A stretch of 13,417 bases of DNA, taken from positions 1 through 13,417 of the forward strand of contig CAJOQW010000030.1 in NCBI GenBank assembly GCA_905236955.1, in the 5' to 3' direction. The notes below the pieces were generated by a model that worked only from the letters and a program-made list of their open reading frames with translations, had not been told where the DNA came from and ran no database searches. This DNA is from an uncultured Bacteroidales bacterium (GTDB lineage: Bacteria > Bacteroidota > Bacteroidia > Bacteroidales > UBA932). Below, piece by piece: positions 7,626 through 13,417 of this stretch; positions within the stretch are counted from its first letter, which is position 1, and each line of letters begins with the position of its first letter. Made by a program: the position numbers and the translations under genes.

Positions 7626-7895
7626 ATGCTTGAGGATATACAAGACAAAATCTCCAGGTTGATCGCGCTTTACGAAGGGGAAAGGCAGCGTGCCGAATCG
7701 CTCTCCCTCGAACTGTCCAAAAGCCGTGAAACCGTACAGGACCAACAAAGGCAGATTGCTGAACTTAAAAACAAGATAGATTCCGTGCAGCTGCAGAGTG
7801 CGTTCACAGCCGGGGGAACTCCCGAGGCCAAGGCGCGCATCACAGCTCTTATCAGGGAAATAGACAAATGCATAACCCTGTTGGAGGAAGACTGA
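7626..7895 (+). CDS. Small coiled-coil protein upstream of zapA (possible division-associated protein)
   Basis: An 89-residue acidic protein. Residues about 3-55 have heptad-like spacing of Leu/Ile/Val with many Glu, Gln, Lys and Arg, typical of a coiled coil. A Gly/Thr-containing break (about 62-66) is followed by a second short helix ending in RITALIREIDKCITLLEED. No catalytic motif or membrane segment is present. The stop overlaps the zapA start by one base (TGATG at 7893-7897), so the two are translationally coupled. Placement beside zapA and the coiled-coil form resemble the ZapA/ZapB pairing of other bacteria, but sequence homology to ZapB is not evident to me. A role in Z-ring assembly is therefore inference from context. 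Confidence 0.8.
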   Translation: MLEDIQDKISRLIALYEGERQRAESLSLELSKSRETVQDQQRQIAELKNKIDSVQLQSAFTAGGTPEAKARITALIREIDKCITLLEED

Positions 7896-8191
7896 TGGAG
7901 GGACAAAGCATAACGTTGAAGATTGCAGGGAAGGAATATCCCCTCAAGGCAAGGAACCCGGAGGCCGAACAGTTGATGAGGCTCGCCGCGGAGGACATCA
8001 ACGCCATGCTCGCCCACTACAACGCCAGCTACCCCGACAAGTCGGAGATCGACAAACTGGCATTCGTCACCCTGAGCCAGGCGGTGGGGAAGATCAGTGC
8101 GCAAAGGACGGCCGCCAAGCTCGCGTCAGACATGGACGCCCTGGAGGACCAGCTCGGGTCTTATCTTGCCGGAATAGAAAAAAACCGTTAG
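7895..8191 (+). CDS. zapA: Cell division protein ZapA
   Basis: A 98-residue protein of the ZapA family, which bundles and stabilises FtsZ protofilaments at the division site. The N-terminal beta hairpin SITLKIAGKEYPLKA (residues 5-19) followed by EAEQLMRLAAEDINAML is the family's characteristic head. The C-terminal half is a helix (KLAFVTLSQAVGKIS onward) that would form the antiparallel coiled-coil tetramer. The start at 7895 is chosen because it gives this canonical N-terminus and a one-base overlap with the previous stop; the same frame extends to an ATG at 7868, which would add nine unlikely residues inside the upstream gene. The final codons and stop (8185-8191) lie within the 5' strand of the closing stem of the RNA described next. 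Confidence 0.9.
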   Translation: MEGQSITLKIAGKEYPLKARNPEAEQLMRLAAEDINAMLAHYNASYPDKSEIDKLAFVTLSQAVGKISAQRTAAKLASDMDALEDQLGSYLAGIEKNR

Positions 8192-8330
8192 TCCGTCCCA
8201 GCGAAACAAACAAGTTCCTTGGAACCGGGCGAACTCGACCTGACGATGGCAGGCCCGCCATGAGCGGGAAACCAGACCCAGGACGGAACCCAAATCGTAC
8301 AGAAATTATTTTCTGCTCAGGGACTAACGG
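8185..8330 (+). ncRNA. ssrS: Structured RNA, probable 6S RNA (SsrS)
   Basis: CCGTTAGTCC at 8185-8194 is a perfect 10-base complement of GGACTAACGG at 8321-8330, closing a domain of 146 nt that is followed 10 nt later by an intrinsic terminator. Inside, GTTCC (8214-8218) can pair with GGAAC (8285-8289) to form an inner arm. The arm carries CCTG/CAGG (8239-8242/8250-8253) and an apical-type hairpin CCCGC/GCGGG (8254-8258/8264-8268). Between the closing stem and inner arm both strands are largely unpaired, except for a hairpin CAGAAA-TTAT-TTTCTG (8300-8315) on the 3' side. A closing stem, central bubble with a 3'-side hairpin and inner arm is the architecture of 6S RNA, which mimics an open promoter and binds RNA polymerase holoenzyme. 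Location just after zapA also matches ssrS in gamma-proteobacteria. No own promoter is clear (only a degenerate TATCTTGC at 8162-8169), so it may be processed from the zapA transcript. Folding was done by eye. Confidence 0.68.
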
Positions 8331-8340
8331 TGAATTTACG

Positions 8341-8377
8341 GGCAGCGTCTGTGAAAGCGGATGCTGCCTTTTGTTTG
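8341..8377 (+). terminator. Intrinsic terminator after the structured RNA
   Basis: GGCAGCGTC (8341-8349) pairs with GATGCTGCC (8360-8368) through nine base pairs including one G-U, with a ten-base loop, followed immediately by TTTTGTTTG. This is a textbook rho-independent terminator and defines the 3' end of the zapA/RNA transcript. Confidence 0.85.
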
Positions 8378-8399
8378 ACATACTGAACCAATATATATC

Positions 8400-9935
8400 A
8401 TGTTGTACTATTTATTAGCGGCATTCGCGGGGGCAGTCCTCGCACTTGCCATTTACATATTCGTCCGCCGTCTCATACTCAAGGGACACAGCGAGGCAAT
8501 CATCGAAAAGGCGGAACTCGAAGGGGAGAAGATCAAACAGCAGAAAATCCTCCAGGCCAAGGAGAAGTTCATCCAGCTCAAGAGCGACCACGAAAGTTAT
8601 ATCTCCGAAAAGAATGCAAAGATCCAGGAAGCCGAGAATAAGATACACCAGAGGGAAAGCCAGCTCGGCCAGCAGGCTTCCGAGCTGGGGAGGCGCCAAC
8701 GCGACCTCGACCAGGCCAAATCCCAGATCAATGCCCGTGCGGAGGCCCTCGAACACAAAGAAGAGGAATGTGCGGCACTTACGGCCCAGGTCAACAAGCA
8801 ACTGGAAACCATAGCCGGCATGTCCGCCCAGGAAGCCAGGAACATGTTGGTGGACAACATGAAGGCCGAGGCCCGCACGGCGGCCCAGGCATATATCAAC
8901 GACACCATGGACGAGGCCCGTCTCAACGCTGCCAAAGAGGCTAAACGCATAGTCATCAACACTATACAGCGCACCGCAACGGAAACCGCAATTGAGAATG
9001 CGGTAACCACTTTCCCTATCGAAAACGATGAGATCAAAGGCCGTATCATAGGACGCGAAGGACGCAACATCCGTGCACTCGAGGCCGCTACCGGCGTTGA
9101 AATCGTCGTGGACGATACTCCGGATGCCATTCTCATATCCGGTTTCGATCCCGTCCGCCGCGAAGTGGCCCGTCTCGCCCTTCACCAGCTGGTCATTGAC
9201 GGCCGTATTCATCCGGCACGCATCGAAGAGGTCGTTTCAAAGGTCAGCTCCCAGCTGGAGGACGAAATGCTCGAGACAGGCAAGCGCACCTGCATCGACC
9301 TGGGTATCCACGGCATGAGCGTCGAACTGGTCAAGCTAATCGGCCGCATGAAATACCGTTCGTCCTACGGACAGAATCTGCTGCAACACAGCCGCGAAGT
9401 TGCGAACATTGCCGCCACGATGGCATCCGAACTGGGTATCAATGCCAAGATGGCCAAGCGGGCCGGCCTGCTCCACGACATAGGCAAGGTGTCCGACGCC
9501 GATCCGGAGCTCCCCCACGCCCTTCTCGGCGCCAAACTGGCCGAACAATACAAGGAAAAGCCCGAGATCGTGAATGCCGTCGGATCGCATCATGAAGAGA
9601 TGGAGATGACTTCGCTCTTATCTCCCATCGTGCTTGTGGCGGATGCCATTTCCGGAGCTCGTCCAGGAGCCCGCAGGGAGGTGATAGAGAGCTATATCAA
9701 ACGTTTGAAGGGTATGGAAGACCTTGCCGCGGCTTATCCCGGGGTGACCAAGAGCTACGCCATCCAGGCTGGCCGCGAACTCCGCGTCATAGTCGGCTCC
9801 GAGCAGGTGACCGACGACCAGGCCGCCAGGCTTTCGGGAGACATAGCCCAGAAAATCCAGGACGAGATGACTTATCCCGGCCAGGTAAAGATTACGGTTA
9901 TCCGTGAAACCCGCTCGGTTGCCTACGCCAAGTAG
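8400..9935 (+). CDS. rny: Ribonuclease Y
   Basis: A 511-residue membrane-anchored endoribonuclease that initiates mRNA decay. Residues about 3-22 form a single N-terminal transmembrane helix. A long charged coiled coil runs from about 30 to 190. A KH RNA-binding domain carries GRIIGREGRNI (214-224). The HD catalytic domain shows His330 in LLQHS, LLHDIGK with His359-Asp360, the HH pair (397-398) and VLVADAISGARPGAR with Asp415. Domain order and length match the family. The gene begins 22 nt after the terminator of the structured RNA. I see no TAnnTTTG box in that gap, so its transcription may depend on read-through or on a promoter I cannot recognise. It is convergent with the purine operon, with 18 bp between the stops. 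Confidence 0.96.
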   Translation: MLYYLLAAFAGAVLALAIYIFVRRLILKGHSEAIIEKAELEGEKIKQQKILQAKEKFIQLKSDHESYISEKNAKIQEAENKIHQRESQLGQQASELGRRQRDLDQAKSQINARAEALEHKEEECAALTAQVNKQLETIAGMSAQEARNMLVDNMKAEARTAAQAYINDTMDEARLNAAKEAKRIVINTIQRTATETAIENAVTTFPIENDEIKGRIIGREGRNIRALEAATGVEIVVDDTPDAILISGFDPVRREVARLALHQLVIDGRIHPARIEEVVSKVSSQLEDEMLETGKRTCIDLGIHGMSVELVKLIGRMKYRSSYGQNLLQHSREVANIAATMASELGINAKMAKRAGLLHDIGKVSDADPELPHALLGAKLAEQYKEKPEIVNAVGSHHEEMEMTSLLSPIVLVADAISGARPGARREVIESYIKRLKGMEDLAAAYPGVTKSYAIQAGRELRVIVGSEQVTDDQAARLSGDIAQKIQDEMTYPGQVKITVIRETRSVAYAK

Positions 9936-9953
9936 GCTGCCGGCGGTGCAGGA

Positions 9954-10772
9954 CTAAAGCGATTCTATAAGTTTCGAGAACAGCCGCTCCATCTTGTGGG
10001 CGGCTGCGTCGGCTTGACGCACGATCTCGTTTTCGTCCGTAGTATAGTTGTCGGTGGCCTCGTGGGCGACGTCGGTGATGACGGACATGCCGAGTACGCG
10101 TATGCCGGCGTGGCGGGCTGCCGTGACTTCAGGGGTTACGCTCATGCCTACGGCGTCGCCGCCTATGATCCTGAAGAACTTGTATTCTGCCGGGGTCTCG
10201 TAGCATGGACCGGTCGTGGACACGTAAACACCCCTGTTGAGAGGGATTTCAAGTTCTTCGGCTATCTTCATCATCCTGTCCTGCAGGTCGAGGTCGTACG
10301 GGCAGGTCATGTCCGGGAAGCGGGGGCCGAATTCGGGGAGGTTCGGACCGATGAGCGGATTGGGGAGCATGTTGATGTGGTCCTTTATGAGCATCAGGTC
10401 GCCGATGTGGTAATCCGGGTTCATGCTTCCGGCCGCATTCGAGACGAAAAGGTATTCAATGCCCAGGGATATCATAACCCTTATCGGAAGGACGACCGTG
10501 GTCATGGGATAGCCTTCATAGTAATGATATCGTCCCTGCATGGCGAGAACCTGCTTCCCGCCCAGACGCCCGGAAATGAAGTTGCCCTTGTGGCCTATTG
10601 CCGTGGCTGCGGGGAAACCCGGAACGCCCACATAAGGTATGGAGATGGGATCCTCTATCTTTTCGGCGAGGTTGCCAAGGCCGCTTCCGAGGATTATCCC
10701 AATGACGGGTTTGCGGCCGCAGAGTTTGCCGCGAAGGAAATCAGCGGCGAAGGAGATGGTCTCTTGTATCAT
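9954..10772 (-). CDS. Purine nucleoside phosphorylase, second tandem copy (Asp-type)
   Basis: A 272-residue PNP of the trimeric PNP/MTAP family, which splits purine (deoxy)nucleosides with phosphate into free base and ribose-1-phosphate. Motifs: GSGLG (29-33, phosphate), GHKGN (His61), QGRYHYYEG (Arg81, His83), SNAAG (111-115), CYETPAE with Tyr191-Glu192 (purine contact) and GMS (209-211). By eye it is well over half identical to the adjacent upstream copy, and both end KLIESL. The position aligned with human PNP Asn243 is Asp234 (VITD). In human PNP the Asn-to-Asp change admits adenosine, and MTAP naturally has Asp there, so wider use of 6-aminopurines is possible. The His that binds the 5'-OH in human PNP (His257) aligns with Glu247. 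The start is 3 nt after the upstream copy's stop: same operon, last gene. Confidence 0.93.
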   Translation of the reverse strand: MIQETISFAADFLRGKLCGRKPVIGIILGSGLGNLAEKIEDPISIPYVGVPGFPAATAIGHKGNFISGRLGGKQVLAMQGRYHYYEGYPMTTVVLPIRVMISLGIEYLFVSNAAGSMNPDYHIGDLMLIKDHINMLPNPLIGPNLPEFGPRFPDMTCPYDLDLQDRMMKIAEELEIPLNRGVYVSTTGPCYETPAEYKFFRIIGGDAVGMSVTPEVTAARHAGIRVLGMSVITDVAHEATDNYTTDENEIVRQADAAAHKMERLFSKLIESL

Positions 10773-10775
10773 ATC

Positions 10776-11603
10776 TTAAAGGCTTTCAATCAGTTTCATG
10801 AACAGGGCCGACATTTTTTCCGCAGCTTTGTTGGCCTCTTCCACGACATCTTCCCCTGTGTTGAAATTCTTGGGGACGTTGTCGGTGTTGGCGTTGTTGG
10901 TGACTACGGACATGCCGAAGACGCGGATGCCGCAGTGACGGGCGACGATGACTTCGGGGACGGTGCTCATTCCGAGCAGGTCAGCTCCGACCTTCTGGTA
11001 GAACCTCACTTCGGCGGGAGTCTCATAGGTGGGGCCGGTATTTCCCAGGTAAACACCCCTGTGAAGGGGGATGCCCATTTCCTCCCCGATAGCCAGGGCC
11101 TTCTTCTGCAGCTCCAGGTCGTACGGGCAGGTCATGTCGGGAAAACGCGGGCCGAATACATCGAGGTTGGGGCCGATGAGCGGATTCGGCATCAGGTTGA
11201 TGTGGTCGCGGATTATTACGAGGTCGCCTATGTGGTAGTTGGAATTGGTGGCACCGGCGGCGTTCGATACCAGCAGATACTCCACTCCAAGTACTTTCAT
11301 GACCCTGATGCCCACGGTTACGGTATCCATTGAATAGCCTTCATAACTGTGGAAACGGCCCTGCATGGCGAAGATCTGTTTCCCGCCCAGTTCGCCCGAG
11401 ATGAAGTTGCCTTCGTGTCCGATGACTGTCGAGACGGGGAAGCCGGGAATATCCTTGTAGGGGATGACGATCCCGTTCACTATCTTGTTTGCCAACTGGC
11501 CCAGGCCGCTGCCGAGGATTATGCCCACCTTGGGTTCGCGGCCTTCGGTATGGCTGCGTATGAAGGCGGCGGCTTCATTGATTGTTTCAAGTCTGGTGTC
11601 CAT
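10776..11603 (-). CDS. Purine nucleoside phosphorylase, first tandem copy (Asn-type)
   Basis: A 275-residue PNP of the same trimeric family. Motifs: GSGLG (31-35), GHEGN (His63), QGRFHSYEG (Arg83, His85), SNAAG (113-117), TYETPAE (Tyr193, Glu194) and GMSTVPEVIVARHCG (211-225), the last almost identical to animal PNP. The residue aligned with human Asn243 is conserved (Asn236 in VVTN), predicting preference for 6-oxopurine nucleosides such as inosine and guanosine. The position of human His257, which contacts the ribose 5'-OH, is Gly250 in NTGEDVV; by analogy with human PNP variants at that site, this could open room for a 5'-substituent. It lies 12 nt after the amidohydrolase and 3 nt before the second PNP copy, so all three are likely one transcript for purine salvage. 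Confidence 0.93.
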   Translation of the reverse strand: MDTRLETINEAAAFIRSHTEGREPKVGIILGSGLGQLANKIVNGIVIPYKDIPGFPVSTVIGHEGNFISGELGGKQIFAMQGRFHSYEGYSMDTVTVGIRVMKVLGVEYLLVSNAAGATNSNYHIGDLVIIRDHINLMPNPLIGPNLDVFGPRFPDMTCPYDLELQKKALAIGEEMGIPLHRGVYLGNTGPTYETPAEVRFYQKVGADLLGMSTVPEVIVARHCGIRVFGMSVVTNNANTDNVPKNFNTGEDVVEEANKAAEKMSALFMKLIESL

Positions 11604-11615
11604 CGCTGATGTATG

Positions 11616-12899
11616 TTATGCGGTTTTGATTTTGCTTAAAGCCTGCCTGGCTTCGTGAAGGACTTCCTTCTCGTCCGGGATTTCGCGGTTCCTCATGACG
11701 AAACGCCCGTTCGCTATGACCGAATCGATGCAGTCGGAGTGGGCGGAGTAGACCAGGTTCGCAAGGAACGGGGCGCGGGAGAGGAAGTAACTGCTGTCGG
11801 TCTCCACGATCGAGATGTCCGCCAATGCTCCTTCTTCAAGCCGGCCGGAGTCGAGCCTGAGGGCTTTCGCCCCGTTGATCGTGGCCATGTCCAATAGTTC
11901 GTTGAGCGGAAGCGCCTTCGGATTCCCGGTCCAGGCTTTCTGGAACAGGGCGGAAGTCTTCATCGCTTCCAGCAGGTCCAGGTTGTTGGACGAGGCGCAG
12001 CCGTCCGTTCCGATGCAGATGTTGACTCCGGCGGCATGCATGTCTTCGTAACGGAAATGATATCCGGAAGACAGTTTAGCATTGGAATTGATGTTGTGTA
12101 TGCAGTGCACCCCGTGCCGGGCGAGCAGTTCTATGTCGTGGTCACTGATCCAGAGGCAGTGGGCTGCGAGAAGATTCGGCCCGAGGACTCCGATGCTGTC
12201 GAGATATTCCACAGGGGAGAGGCCTCCGTGTGCAGCCTTGCAGTCCTCCACCTCCTTGCGCGTCTCGCTCAGGTGGATGTGGAGGGGAAGGTCGTGCTTG
12301 CGGGCGAAGTCGGCCGCCCATATCATCATGGGCTCGCTCACGGAGTAGATTGCATGGAAGGCCAGTTCATAGATTGCTCCCTCCTTGTTCCAGAGGTCGC
12401 ATGCCTCTTCGTATTTCTGCTGGCACTGGTCCATCTGGCGAAGGGCCTCCTCGGGATCGTTCCTGTCCATTATGTCATAGCCCACCGCAGGCCGTATGCC
12501 CATTTCGGCAGCAGCTTTCTGGCAGGCTTGGAAGTACCAGTACTGGTCGTTGAAGGTGGTGGTGCCGGTGCGTATCATCTCCACGCAAGCGACCTTGGCG
12601 GCCCAATAGACATAGTCGTAGTCGAAGCCGGCCTCTATCTTCCAGATCTTATCGAGCCATTCATGGAAAAGCATATCTTCACCGATGCCGCGCATGAGCG
12701 ACATGCCGGCGTGGGTATGCATGTTTATGAATCCGGGGATGGCAACCTTCCCGCTGCAGTCCATCACCTCGCAGTCCCCGGCTATGTCCCACTCCACACA
12801 AGAACCTTCCGGGCGGATCCTCACAATCCTTCCCTTGTCTATGAACACATCTTTGCGCTCATCAGCAATGGTGATGTCCTTGAGGAGTATGGAACCCAT
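11616..12899 (-). CDS. mtaD: Amidohydrolase, probable 5'-methylthioadenosine/S-adenosylhomocysteine deaminase
   Basis: A 427-residue metal-dependent deaminase of the amidohydrolase superfamily (TRZ/ATZ, MTA/SAH deaminase branch). These enzymes remove the 6-amino group of MTA, SAH or adenosine to give the inosine analogue plus ammonia. Metal and catalytic residues visible: HTH (His61, His63) in NMHTHAGMSLMRG, HIHLSET with His209 and Glu212, AAHC with His247, and IGTDG with Asp299. IWKIEA supplies Glu89, and FHAIYSVSE supplies His182, at places where MTA/SAH deaminases contact substrate. HNINSNAKLSSG (268-279) is also typical. Small beta-sandwich segments at both ends complete the fold. Being followed by two PNP genes favours a nucleoside substrate over guanine or chlorinated triazines. 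Exact substrate is inference. It starts 8 nt after the PUR-like gene. Confidence 0.88.
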   Translation of the reverse strand: MGSILLKDITIADERKDVFIDKGRIVRIRPEGSCVEWDIAGDCEVMDCSGKVAIPGFINMHTHAGMSLMRGIGEDMLFHEWLDKIWKIEAGFDYDYVYWAAKVACVEMIRTGTTTFNDQYWYFQACQKAAAEMGIRPAVGYDIMDRNDPEEALRQMDQCQQKYEEACDLWNKEGAIYELAFHAIYSVSEPMMIWAADFARKHDLPLHIHLSETRKEVEDCKAAHGGLSPVEYLDSIGVLGPNLLAAHCLWISDHDIELLARHGVHCIHNINSNAKLSSGYHFRYEDMHAAGVNICIGTDGCASSNNLDLLEAMKTSALFQKAWTGNPKALPLNELLDMATINGAKALRLDSGRLEEGALADISIVETDSSYFLSRAPFLANLVYSAHSDCIDSVIANGRFVMRNREIPDEKEVLHEARQALSKIKTA

Positions 12900-12907
12900 C
12901 GTATTTT

Positions 12908-13288
12908 CTAAAGATCTTCGAAGTTGCCTCCCGAGAATCTCCTTCCACCGTCTTCTTCATATTCACCCTCGGGCCTGGTCGGGATTTCCCCGCCGAAGCA
13001 CTTCACCCTGATGTACTCGATGACATCGTCCAGCCCTTCCTTGAATTTCTCGAAATCTTCTTTGTACAGAAAGATCTTGTGCTTGTCGAAGGTGAAGGAT
13101 CCGTCGGGATTGTTGCGCCGTTTGCTTTCGGTTATGGTGAGGTAGAAGTCATTGTTGCCCTTGGTGGACTTGACGTCGAAGAAATATGTACGCTTCCCGG
13201 CCCTGACAGGTTTGGAGTACACGTCCTCGGAATTCCTGTCCTGGTATCTGTCCTGATAACCGGACTGATCTCTTTCGTCTCTGTACAT
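12908..13288 (-). CDS. PUR-alpha-like nucleic-acid-binding protein (DUF3276)
   Basis: A 126-residue protein. Residues about 29-95 form a single PUR repeat: a beta-rich part RTYFFDVKSTKGNNDFYLTI, then ESKRRNN and a strand FTFDKHKIFLYKEDF, ending in a helix EKFKEGLDDVIEYIR. This matches the Bacteroidota PUR-alpha-like family, which folds like eukaryotic Pur-alpha and the Borrelia homologue and binds single-stranded DNA or RNA as a dimer. The tails are low-complexity and charged: Arg/Asp/Gln/Tyr at the N-terminus, Glu/Gly/Arg at the C-terminus. It is first in the minus-strand operon, 8 nt before the deaminase, and has its own -7 box. The cellular target is unknown. Linkage to purine salvage may be incidental. 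Confidence 0.9.
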   Translation of the reverse strand: MYRDERDQSGYQDRYQDRNSEDVYSKPVRAGKRTYFFDVKSTKGNNDFYLTITESKRRNNPDGSFTFDKHKIFLYKEDFEKFKEGLDDVIEYIRVKCFGGEIPTRPEGEYEEDGGRRFSGGNFEDL

Positions 13289-13316
13289 AAGTGAAAAAAT
13301 TAAAAGTTTGTTAAGG

Positions 13317-13324
13317 CAAATTTA
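13317..13324 (-). promoter_or_regulatory. -7 promoter box for the PUR/deaminase/PNP operon
   Basis: On the minus strand this reads TAAATTTG, an exact TAnnTTTG match ending 28 nt before the ATG at 13288. It is the only recognisable promoter for the four closely spaced genes down to 9954. No clear -33 TTTG is present. Confidence 0.55.
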
Positions 13325-13346
13325 GAATTATTTTCGGACTAAGTGC

Positions 13347-13354
13347 TATATTTG
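13347..13354 (+). promoter_or_regulatory. -7 promoter box for the nusB-like gene
   Basis: TATATTTG matches TAnnTTTG exactly and lies 21 nt upstream of the ATG at 13376. It faces away from the minus-strand box at 13317-13324; the upstream regions of the two promoters overlap. Confidence 0.5.
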
Positions 13355-13375
13355 CGTAAATTTTGTTTGAAAAAG

Positions 13376-13417
13376 ATGCTCAACCGAAGAATTCTCCGAA
13401 TCAAGGCGTTCAAGGTC
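13376..13417 (+). CDS. nusB: Start of a nusB-like gene, cut by window edge
   Basis: Only 14 codons are visible, reading MLNRRILRIKAFKV to the last base. This basic start followed by an amphipathic first helix resembles the N-terminus of Bacteroidota NusB, which joins the antitermination complex on rRNA operons through boxA RNA. A well-placed -7 box supports a genuine start. With so few residues the assignment is a resemblance only. Confidence 0.5.
   Translation, partial: MLNRRILRIKAFKV

Noticed and set aside
8185..8330. Structured RNA considered as tmRNA, RNase P RNA or SRP RNA
   Set aside because: No conserved core sequences of those RNAs are visible (for example no SRP tetraloop domain); the 6S-like layout and zapA context fit better.
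9937..9951. CTGC...GCAG inverted repeat between convergent rny and PNP stops
   Set aside because: Only a 4-bp stem with no T-tract on either strand.
9996..11333. 445-residue plus-strand frame spanning both PNP genes
   Set aside because: It shows internal similarity only because the two PNP copies beneath it are duplicates; not an independent repeat protein.
12036..12911. 291-residue plus-strand frame opposite the deaminase
   Set aside because: Shadow of the amidohydrolase with its complete metal-binding motifs.

Overview
The window looks like chromosomal DNA of a Bacteroidota bacterium, most likely Bacteroidales, with moderately high GC. Evidence for this: several transcription units are preceded by the phylum's -7 promoter box TAnnTTTG, Shine-Dalgarno sequences are inconspicuous, and family content is typical of the phylum (GSCFA-domain protein, PUR-alpha-like DUF3276 protein, a zapA/structured RNA/RNase Y cluster). 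Genes are tightly packed on both strands and almost everything is core housekeeping. I see no prophage, insertion sequence, CRISPR array, tRNA or rRNA. The longest gene-free stretch (8192-8399) is filled by a structured RNA and its terminator.

Layout. 1-753 (minus) is a GSCFA-domain gene running off the left edge. It diverges, over about 40 bp holding two face-to-face -7 boxes, from a two-gene plus-strand unit: a secreted probable outer-membrane beta-barrel protein (795-2024) and a lipoprotein 5'-nucleotidase (2029-3741). Convergent to these is ffh, the SRP GTPase (3763-5085, minus). Divergent from ffh is a DNA-binding-domain-only AraC-type regulator (5168-5605). Next come a CNNM/CBS membrane protein (5634-6701) translationally overlapped with rfbA/rmlA (6698-7576). 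A cell-division and RNA cluster follows: a small coiled-coil protein (7626-7895), zapA (7895-8191), a structured RNA that is probably 6S RNA (8185-8330) with an intrinsic terminator (8341-8377), and rny, RNase Y (8400-9935).

The right third is a minus-strand operon read from 13288 down to 9954: a PUR-alpha-like nucleic-acid-binding protein, an MTA/SAH-deaminase-type amidohydrolase, and two tandem purine nucleoside phosphorylase paralogues, separated by only 3-12 nt. The start of a plus-strand gene resembling nusB is at the right edge (13376-13417).

The most interesting observation is the operon that couples a nucleoside deaminase to two diverged phosphorylases. The paralogues differ at the residue that reads the purine 6-position (Asn versus Asp), and both lack the His that contacts the ribose 5'-OH in human PNP. 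This suggests a division of labour, possibly salvage of 5'-methylthioadenosine or S-adenosylhomocysteine by deamination then phosphorolysis. The second is the probable 6S RNA, whose closing stem begins inside zapA and contains the zapA stop codon. Nothing here proves a wholly new system. Function calls are from motif reading only, without database searches.
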